36,378 nt of DNA from NCBI GenBank assembly GCA_002403335.1, contig DHHO01000004.1:1-36378 (forward strand). Direction: 5' to 3'. The DNA comes from Caldiserica bacterium UBA4770 (GTDB taxonomy: Bacteria; Caldisericota; Caldisericia; Caldisericales; Caldisericaceae). Under the pieces are notes generated by a model. The model saw nothing but the letters and a program-made list of their open reading frames with translations. It had not been told where the DNA came from and did no database searches. Shown here in pieces: positions 31,442 through 36,378 of the stretch. Each line of letters opens with the position of its first letter. Position 1 is the stretch's first letter. The translations under genes were made by a program, and so were the position numbers.

Positions 31442-32301
31442 TTTTGTGGTTCTTCTGGTATGGAGGAGGGTTTTTTATATGGCATTGGGACATATTGCAC
31501 TGAGGGTCTCATAGCAGGATTCTGCGGGTAAAGCTCCATAAGGTTATAAATCTCCTTTGGCATATCTGATGAAACATTAAGGCCGAGTTCTTTTGCCTCT
31601 TCAAATGTAATTGGATAGTCATGTGTCCATCTACCTTCTGATAATGTCTTTGAAATTTTTTCCACGCTTTCCTCTGAGTAGTTATTAGCCGTAAGTATCT
31701 TCTTTATGAAGTCGTAAACCTGGTTCATTGCTTTCTGTGATATGTCGGCGAGTATGAGTGTCTCATCGTCAATCCTGTCTTTATTTTTTTCATTAACGAC
31801 CTTTAATATAGAGATTGCAGGGTACTGCCCGATCTGTGGATCCACAGGGCCAAGAACAGCATTCGGATCCATGACTATTTTGTCGGCTGCAAGAGATAAA
31901 AGTGTCCCCCCACTCATTGCATAATGCGGTATGAATATGGTTACATCTGCCTTATGCTGGACAAGTGCATGGGCAATCTGTTCTGTTGCAAGAACAAGCC
32001 CTCCAGGGGTATGCAGGATAATATCGATTGGCATGTCGGTTGGAGTAAGCCTGATTGCCCTTAGAATTGCTTCCGAGTCTTCGATACCAATGTACTTTGA
32101 TATGGGAATACCGAGAAGACTCATGGTTTCCTGCCGATGTATCAATACAATAACTCTTGTGTTTCTCTTTTTCTCTATCTGTCTGATCATCGAAATTCTT
32201 GCCATTTCAAGGCTTCTCTGTCTAAGGTATGGCGTAATCAGTACAATAAAAATAAAAACCCAGAAAAGTGAATTTATAATACTTCCTATTGTTTCTCCCA
32301 T
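31438..32301 (-). CDS. Membrane-anchored serine protease, SDH/ClpP-crotonase family
   Basis: A 287-residue protein. One N-terminal membrane segment (about 7-25) is followed by a ClpP/crotonase-fold domain of the SDH_sah (serine dehydrogenase proteinase) type. Visible features are IDIILHTPGGLVLATEQIAHAL, the nucleophile segment YAMSGGTLLSLAADKIVMDPNAVLGPVDPQIGQYPA (Ser in MSGG), and an Asn/Asp-rich tail. Such proteins are thought to take part in membrane protein turnover. CAGGAGGAAG precedes the ATG. It forms a two-gene unit with the DUF2892-like gene. Confidence 0.87.
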   Translation of the reverse strand: MGETIGSIINSLFWVFIFIVLITPYLRQRSLEMARISMIRQIEKKRNTRVIVLIHRQETMSLLGIPISKYIGIEDSEAILRAIRLTPTDMPIDIILHTPGGLVLATEQIAHALVQHKADVTIFIPHYAMSGGTLLSLAADKIVMDPNAVLGPVDPQIGQYPAISILKVVNEKNKDRIDDETLILADISQKAMNQVYDFIKKILTANNYSEESVEKISKTLSEGRWTHDYPITFEEAKELGLNVSSDMPKEIYNLMELYPQNPAMRPSVQYVPMPYKKPSSIPEEPQK

Positions 32302-32412
32302 TTTCTTCCTCCTGAGTTTATTTTAATGAATCTTTATGAATTTTGCAATGTTGCTAAATTGCCTTGTCAGAAATCTGTACGAAAAATTTAGGACAGGAGG
32401 TGATAGAGTAAA

Positions 32413-32572
32413 ATGAAGAAAGAATCTCTGCAGCATACAAAACTTACTGAGAAAAGAAATAAAACATATACTTATAGAGAAACATTATGATTTTAACTTT
32501 GCAGAATTAAAGAGAAGAATTGATAAACTTCAAAAAGAACTTGGTAGGCTTTATTTAGAAAGAGAGAAATAA
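32413..32572 (+). pseudogene. Frameshifted small ORF behind a perfect ribosome binding site
   Basis: AGGAGGTGAT (32395-32404), a full 10-base complement to the 16S tail, lies eight bases before ATG 32413. That frame gives MKKESLQHTKLTEKRNKTYTYRETL and stops after 25 codons. The +1 frame is open from 32417 to the TAA at 32570 and reads a charged, helical sequence ending KRRIDKLQKELGRLYLEREK. One lost or gained base would join them into a protein of about 52 residues. Next ATG (32572) overlaps that stop but runs only 14 codons. I do not recognise a family. It may be a decayed gene, a base error, or a genuine 25-residue peptide. Confidence 0.35.
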
Positions 32573-32809
32573 TGTCAAAGAGGAAGTATCCGATACTCAA
32601 TATAGCAGTGCCTTAAAAGGTAATGACTTTGTGTAGCATAACTTTAGTGATAGTGCAATAAATTTCATAGAATCTGCTCACAAGGAGTGCAGATTAGAGA
32701 GGAGTAAGAAAATTAGATGAGACGACACACAAAAATTTTCGTGTTTTTCAGATGGGAAATGAATTTTTAGGGTTTCTTATTATTTCATATCCACAATATT
32801 TATAGTTCC
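32573..32809. other. Non-coding or decayed stretch
   Basis: No convincing gene on either strand. Short open frames have no ribosome binding site. A weak AT-rich palindrome (ACACAAAAATTTTCGTGT near 32727-32744, then TTTTT) could act as a poor terminator. The stretch marks the change from packed housekeeping genes to the accessory segment. Confidence 0.5.
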
Positions 32810-33140
32810 ATGCTTTCTATTTTGGAAGCCGCTTTCTTTAATAAAACTGAATTGAAAAGTACAACAGGAGGTAAAATTTCCAATGCAAGAACGAAAATAG
32901 ATAAAGTCATTGTTGAGCTATACACAAACTTATAATCAAAAAACCACACAATAAAAGTTGCAAGATTGACCCCCATAACAACAAACCACTCTTTATATCA
33001 AAAATATCTCTTGAAGTGGAAAGTGTATCTGTATCATACTTCGTGAAAGTAATAGTAAAATAGCTATTTTCTATGAGTAGCCACTCGGTTCGCTGAGGCG
33101 ACCAAAAGCGGAACGCATTGTCATGTGCATAAAGAAGTAA
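32810..33140 (-). pseudogene. Decayed membrane protein gene (frameshift)
   Basis: From about 32997 down to the TAA at 32810-32812 the minus strand reads EWFVVMGVNLATFIVWFFDY, then a second hydrophobic segment (STMTLSIFVLALEILPPVVLF), ending KKAASKIESMEL. A different frame, open from about 33140 to 32992, reads WSPQRTEWLLIENSYFTITF, then TKYDTDTLSTSRDIFDIK. Adding one base in the short T-run at 32992-32994 joins them. The upper part overlaps the 3' end of the small helical gene in another frame, so the true start is unknown. I do not recognise the family. Evidence is open frame plus two strong hydrophobic segments only. Confidence 0.4.
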
Positions 33141-33319
33141 ATGAATTCATAGAAGAGATAAATCTCCAGTTCTTGCCTACGTTTCTCATCATCAGCGTCG
33201 ATAAACGGCTTCATTTCTTTGAAGCAGTAGTCTGCTGCTTTTATAATTGCCATGCCGATGTTGGCAAGCGGACGCGTTCGCTCTTCAACATTGTTTTGTA
33301 TTCCTTCCTTCTTTTCCAT
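33071..33319 (-). CDS. Small helical protein of unknown function
   Basis: An 82-residue protein starting MEKKEGIQNNVEERTRPLANIGMAIIKAADYC, then an acidic/basic helix (FIDADDEKRRQELEIYLFYEFIYFFMHMTM) and a short tail (RSAFGRLSEPSGYS). It looks like a small helical bundle; no family is recognised. The ATG at 33319 has GAGGTAAG upstream and is preferred over an in-frame GTG at 33370 that lies in the repeat core. The last codons lie in GC-rich near-palindromes (GAGTAG/CCACTC, 33075-33086; GGTTCGC-TGAG-GCGACC, 33087-33103). It is the second gene of a cassette-like pair: core repeat, ribosome binding site, gene. Confidence 0.55.
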   Translation of the reverse strand: MEKKEGIQNNVEERTRPLANIGMAIIKAADYCFKEMKPFIDADDEKRRQELEIYLFYEFIYFFMHMTMRSAFGRLSEPSGYS

Positions 33320-33357
33320 CTTTCTTACCTCATAAATTTTCCTTTTCTGAAGGGCTT

Positions 33358-33375
33358 CGGGCAATTTCACTTAAC
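33358..33375 (-). repeat. Core repeat, copy A
   Basis: Read on the minus strand this is GTTAAGTGAAATTGCCCG. It matches copy B (35507-35524) at 15 of 18 positions, all three differences being transitions. GTTAAGT fits the integron core GTTRRRY. It lies 38 nt upstream of the ATG of the small helical gene. Confidence 0.75.
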
Positions 33376-33419
33376 GCTTCGGCATATCTGATATTTGCCG
33401 AAGCATAGCGTGTTAGCTG
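33369..33419 (-). other. attC-like foldable site, copy A
   Basis: On the minus strand the site runs from AGCTAAC (33418-33412) to GTTAAGT (33375-33369). These outer boxes pair through TAAC/GTTA and neighbouring bases. Inside, GCTTCGGC (33404-33397) pairs with GCCGAAGC (33383-33376). Two bulged A's follow on one arm, then ATATC/GATAT closes a tiny loop. Paired outer boxes, inner boxes and extrahelical bases are the general plan of integron attC sites, but the seven-base spacer is on one side only, and AGCTAAC deviates from RYYYAAC at one position. Function as a recombination site is inference. Confidence 0.45.
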
Positions 33420-33438
33420 ATGTATTCCTTTTCTTTTT

Positions 33439-33456
33439 TTCCGACAGCAGTCGGAA
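33439..33456. repeat. Perfect hairpin TTCCGAC/GTCGGAA
   Basis: TTCCGAC (33439-33445) and GTCGGAA (33450-33456) pair perfectly around AGCA. Its TCCGAC/GTCGGA core recurs in the hairpin near the recombinase (35571-35596), at a similar distance from the core repeat. On the plus strand TTGTTTT follows and on the minus strand an A-run follows, so it could be a weak plus-strand terminator, but no plus-strand gene ends here. Confidence 0.6.
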
Positions 33457-33591
33457 TTGTTTTGAAAAATTTTAAAATTTCTTTACTATATTTAAGGATG
33501 GTCAACTAGGTATGACATACTTGCATCAATTTCCACAGATTCACTTAGTCAGGTTCCATATCCAATTTTGAGCTTTCAAGCGATGCTATTG

Positions 33592-33611
33592 CAAAATAAA
33601 CCGTTATTTTG
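33592..33611. other. AT-rich hairpin after the 616-residue gene
   Basis: CAAAATAA (33592-33599) pairs perfectly with TTATTTTG (33604-33611) around ACCG, 21 nt past the stop of the large accessory gene. There is no U-tract after it on the minus strand. It may protect or end the message. The remaining 33457-33591 is AT-rich and shows no gene. Confidence 0.4.
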
Positions 33612-33632
33612 TAGCCATCTTTTGTTTTCTAT

Positions 33633-35483
33633 TCATTCTCCATATTGTTGCTTGTAGATGTCAGCACTTCTTATCTCACTTGTCGCTGTAATCCCTCCAC
33701 CTGACTCATCCCAAGTCTCTTTGCCTGATTCCCAACTCGCTCCCATGTTCTCGATATATGTTTTGTAATCCTCTTCATTATAAAATGTCATCTTTACACT
33801 CCCAAGATTTCCACTTTCATATTCAACTAAGTCATAATAAATGTAAACGATACGACCGTTGTCATCAGTGGTTTTAACATCCGGTGTTCCTAAATATTTT
33901 TCTACTGATGAAATGTTTAGGAGCATTCCCTTATCGTCCAATTCATTATATTCAGCAATAGACATGGCATTTTTGTTAGAAGGAGAGTTTTCATTCTCTG
34001 AATTTGAATCTGATTTTCTCTTCAGATAACCTCCTGGGGCAATTCCTCCCATATATTCTTCTCCAGGTTGTATTATCTCATCTCCAATAACAATTTTAGT
34101 TAGCAGAAGGTCTTTTTTGCTAATTTTAAATTCGAAATATCCACTTGATTCATCTTCACCATACACTTTGATTCTATCTCCTTCTTGTTTCCATTTTTTA
34201 AACGAAGTTCCATTAATACTACCGTCAACACTACCGTCTTTATTCAATGTAAAATCAAAATCGATAGTTCTTTTTTCATTATCGCCTCCTGACATACTGC
34301 TTAATGTTCCTTCCCATCCCAAACCGGCGACGCTGTTTTCTGTGCTGTTATCAGATTTTTCAGTTGTTTCCTTTTCTTCTTCTGCTTGTTTGACTTCACT
34401 TTCTTTTTCTTCGACTTTTTTTGCAATAGTCATTTTGGCATTATTGATTATTTCTTCAGCTGATTCTCCGCTTTTAACAATATTATTTTCCGCCATCCAT
34501 TCAGGTATCTCTTGTTCAGTTAAACCGGCAACACTGGCTTTGGTTTCACCGGATTCGTCAATTTTAATGCTAATACCCAGAATTTTTTCATCTTGAATGA
34601 CTGATCTGACTTGATCAGCCGCAAAATAGCCGGCGCTTACTTTGTCCATCGCTTTTGACAAATTTCCAGGCATATTGGCAATTGTCAAAATACTGGACGC
34701 CGGTTCGGTAACCGCGCGAAGAGTTCCCATCATTTCTGAAACTTTATTCTTATCCCCTAAAGCAATCCTTGCCTCATCATCAGTCACCTCTAAAACCAAG
34801 TCTGCTCCGCCTACAATCAAAGTCGTCTTAGCAAGCGCTCCGCTAGCTAACGCTGCTGATGTGCCACCGGTCAAAACCACTCCTCCGACAAAAATAGTCA
34901 CCTTGGCGCCATTTTTAATTCGCATTGAACTTTGTTCGCATTTTTCAAAAAAATCTCCCTCCTCGCCATATGCTTCTCTGGAAATTTGATCTTGAGTTTC
35001 ATTTAAAATAAGCTGAGCCATTTTTGCATCTACACCCAAATGTTTAGCCAACGTTGTTATTTTCTTCCCCATTGGAGCTTTATCTATAATCCCAGTCACT
35101 TCTTCTTTGGTATAGGCCATAGCCGAAGGAATAAGTTCCATTCCAAGTTTTTCATTTGCAATTTCATTGGCTGTTTTTTCCAGTTCGCTTGATCTTTGCT
35201 CCAAATTCTTCCAATTTTTTGTAACTTCTTCCATTTCTGCTTTCCAACTATCATAACTACCAAAGCTCTCAGCTTTTTCTAAAACATTTTCTGTTTTCTG
35301 ACGCAAAGAAAGATACTCTACCGAAACTGCATATGTCTCCTCTAACACAACCTGATACTGTGTTTGATTTAGTGTTTTTTTATTAAAAAAATAAAAAGCT
35401 CCGGTCGATAAAATAAGCACCGCTACGATTAAAATAATTGTTGTTTTTTTCATAGTAATTTTAAATACATCACTTGAACTCAT
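33633..35483 (-). CDS. Large single-TM accessory protein of unknown function
   Basis: A 616-residue protein. One N-terminal membrane segment (about 13-31, TTIILIVAVLILSTGAFYFF) without a lipobox Cys suggests an extracytoplasmic anchored protein. A helical region follows (about 40-190). Then comes a glycine/alanine-rich hydrophobic stretch (VTIFVGGVVLTGGTSAALASGALA, about 205-230), possibly membrane-inserting. After it come a Lys/Glu coiled stretch, a beta-rich domain (GTLSSMSGGDNEKRTIDFDFTLNKDGSVDGS), and a C-terminal segment starting SIAEYNELDDKGMLLNISSVEKYLG. No family is recognised. AAGGAGGGAATTAAT precedes ATG 35483; an in-frame TTG at 35513 lies in the repeat and is rejected. It lies between the two repeat sites. 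Confidence 0.78.
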   Translation of the reverse strand: MSSSDVFKITMKKTTIILIVAVLILSTGAFYFFNKKTLNQTQYQVVLEETYAVSVEYLSLRQKTENVLEKAESFGSYDSWKAEMEEVTKNWKNLEQRSSELEKTANEIANEKLGMELIPSAMAYTKEEVTGIIDKAPMGKKITTLAKHLGVDAKMAQLILNETQDQISREAYGEEGDFFEKCEQSSMRIKNGAKVTIFVGGVVLTGGTSAALASGALAKTTLIVGGADLVLEVTDDEARIALGDKNKVSEMMGTLRAVTEPASSILTIANMPGNLSKAMDKVSAGYFAADQVRSVIQDEKILGISIKIDESGETKASVAGLTEQEIPEWMAENNIVKSGESAEEIINNAKMTIAKKVEEKESEVKQAEEEKETTEKSDNSTENSVAGLGWEGTLSSMSGGDNEKRTIDFDFTLNKDGSVDGSINGTSFKKWKQEGDRIKVYGEDESSGYFEFKISKKDLLLTKIVIGDEIIQPGEEYMGGIAPGGYLKRKSDSNSENENSPSNKNAMSIAEYNELDDKGMLLNISSVEKYLGTPDVKTTDDNGRIVYIYYDLVEYESGNLGSVKMTFYNEEDYKTYIENMGASWESGKETWDESGGGITATSEIRSADIYKQQYGE

Positions 35484-35506
35484 ATTAATTCCCTCCTTTT
35501 TGTGCC

Positions 35507-35524
35507 CAGGCAATTTCGCCTAAC
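35507..35524 (-). repeat. Core repeat, copy B, beside the recombinase
   Basis: Read on the minus strand this is GTTAGGCGAAATTGCCTG, 15 of 18 identical to copy A. GTTAGGC fits GTTRRRY. It lies 23 nt upstream of the ATG of the 616-residue gene and about 90 nt past the recombinase stop, the place an attI-like site would take. Confidence 0.75.
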
Positions 35525-35568
35525 TTGTTCATATACGACAATTTTGTCATATATCTCCACAAACTGGC
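35518..35568. other. Extended hairpin over the core repeat, copy B
   Basis: GCC (35518-35520) and TTGT (35525-35528) pair with ACAA (35559-35562) and GGC (35566-35568), leaving TAAC against ACT as an internal loop. Inside, ATATACGACA (35531-35540) pairs with TGTCATATAT (35545-35554) with one mismatch and an ATTT loop. Unlike copy A, no inverse TAAC/GTTA partner is present on the far arm, which would fit an attI-like rather than an attC-like site. Confidence 0.45.
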
Positions 35569-35570
35569 TT

Positions 35571-35596
35571 TATATCCGACCTTTATGTCGGATATA
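35571..35596. repeat. Perfect hairpin TATATCCGAC/GTCGGATATA
   Basis: A 10-bp perfect stem (35571-35580 with 35587-35596) around CTTTAT. It lies 18 nt past the recombinase stop. The TCCGAC/GTCGGA part is shared with the hairpin at 33439-33456. On the minus strand it is followed by AAAGCC, so it is not a normal terminator for the recombinase gene. Confidence 0.6.
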
Positions 35597-35614
35597 CTTA
35601 CACTTGGTAAACTT

Positions 35615-36378
35615 TTATTTCTTACCATCTTTCACCTCCCCTAATATTATAAAATCTAATGTATTTTTTATTTTGCTTAAATCTTTATTACTTACATGAG
35701 TATATATCTCTGTTGTTTTGCTACTCTTATGTCCTAATAATTCCTGTATATACCTTAAATCAACTCCACTTTCCAAAAGGTGTGTAGCAAAACTATGTCT
35801 TAAAGAATGAATACTTACTCCTTTTGCAATACCTGCTTTTTCACATGCTTGCTCAAAAACCCTCTCCGCAGTTCTCGTGGTTATATGCGATTTTTTGTCA
35901 ATTGATGGAAATAACCATACTTCAGGTTTATAGAACTCTATGTATATCCTTATAGTTTTTAAAGTCGTATCCGATAATAATGTGAATCTGTCCTTCCTAC
36001 CTTTTGCACCTTTGATGTAAATAAGTTTTCTTTCTGTGTCAATATCCTCTAACCTTAAGTTCACGGCTTCGCTCACTCTCAAGCCACCAGAATAAGTAAG
36101 CATAAAAATTGCTTTTTACTTATATTGGTCACCTCAAAAAGTAGTCTTGAGATTTCTTCTTTGCTCAGAACAACAGGTAATTTTTGGTCTTTTCTTGGTC
36201 TTTTAATCTCAAAAGCAAAATTTTTCTTCAGCATGCCTCCATAGTAAAACTTCATTGCATTTATTACGATGTTCAAAGTTGATGCTGAAAAGTTTTTATT
36301 TTCAGCAATATAAGACAAATAATTCCTTATACCTTCATTGGTAATTTCAACAGGATTCTTACTAGTAAATCTCAAAAG
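35615..36378 (-). pseudogene. XerC/D-like tyrosine recombinase, one frameshift, 5' end outside window
   Basis: The N-terminal SAM-like domain (partial: EITNEGIRNYLSYIAENKNF, then SASTLNIVINAMKFYYG) and PRKDQKLPVVLSKEEISRLL are in one frame (36378-36079). The catalytic part is in another (to 35615). All six catalytic positions are visible: Arg in SGGLRVSE, Lys in KGRKDR, HSLRHSF, LLGHKS and Tyr in IYTHV. Adding one base to the T-run at 36113-36117 gives SKKAIFMLTYSGGLRVSE and restores the protein. It is therefore a very recent pseudogene or a sequencing error. The segment between KGRKDR and HSLRHSF lacks the roughly 40-residue insertion of integron IntI. It is probably the recombinase of the adjacent repeat sites. 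Confidence 0.85.

Noticed and set aside
32573..32620. Second gene starting at ATG 32572
   Set aside because: It stops after 14 codons and has no independent ribosome binding site.
35615..36378. Classing the recombinase as integron integrase IntI
   Set aside because: The segment between KGRKDR and the HSLRHSF box is short and lacks the IntI-specific insertion; it is XerC/D-like by sequence.
32302..36378. CRISPR array or IS element in the accessory region
   Set aside because: Only two copies of the 18-base core exist, about 2.1 kb apart with genes between; no transposase motif or terminal inverted repeats are seen.

Overview
The window reads as a chromosomal segment of a low-GC, probably anaerobic and possibly thermophilic, deep-branching bacterium. 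The clues are compact operons with overlapping start and stop codons, a MutS2/PolX/PHP repair set, an ATP-citrate lyase/isocitrate dehydrogenase/aconitase operon, an indolepyruvate:ferredoxin oxidoreductase and a Thermococcales-like four-subunit dye-linked proline dehydrogenase cluster. A lineage such as Caldisericota is conceivable, but this is a guess and nothing here fixes the taxonomy.

Region 1 (1-3363, + strand) is the classical translation block: tuf 3' end, rpmG, tRNA-Trp, secE, nusG, rplK, rplA, rplJ, rplL. It carries a probable L1-binding RNA before rplA and an L10 leader with attenuator before rplJ. It stops at a terminator after rplL, so rpoB does not follow.

Region 2 (3365-15280, - strand) holds, in transcription order, pheS, pheT, a PolX-like protein, mutS2, a DnaQ-DinG-like fusion, a HIT protein, tRNA-Arg, a membrane protein and a Nif3-like protein. 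The PolX polymerase domain and the DinG helicase domain have both lost catalytic motifs, while the PHP and exonuclease domains look intact. ispE is divergent at 15349.

Region 3 (16225-26863) is central carbon metabolism. A - strand operon runs regulator (YheO type), aconitase, NADP-type isocitrate dehydrogenase, aclB, aclA, then a stand-alone citryl-CoA lyase paralogue. The lyase domain inside AclA has lost the catalytic Asp (Gly535), while the stand-alone paralogue keeps it (Asp247). This suggests the lyase step has moved to a separate protein. iorA and iorB are divergent from the regulator.

Region 4 (26864-32301) holds a four-gene set resembling PDH1-type L-proline dehydrogenase (alpha, gamma, delta, beta), a small zincin, a GNAT-like protein, a DUF2892-like membrane protein and an SDH-family membrane serine protease. 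With IOR next door this points to amino-acid catabolism feeding ferredoxin.

Region 5 (32302-36378) is accessory. It contains decayed gene pieces, a small helical protein, a large single-TM protein of unknown function and a frameshifted tyrosine recombinase running off the window. An 18-base core matching the integron rule GTTRRRY lies just upstream of each of the two cassette-like genes, next to strong hairpins. One copy is beside the recombinase (attI-like). The other has an inverse core and a bulged stem (attC-like). The recombinase lacks the insertion typical of IntI, so if the array is real it may be an integron-like system driven by a XerC-like enzyme.
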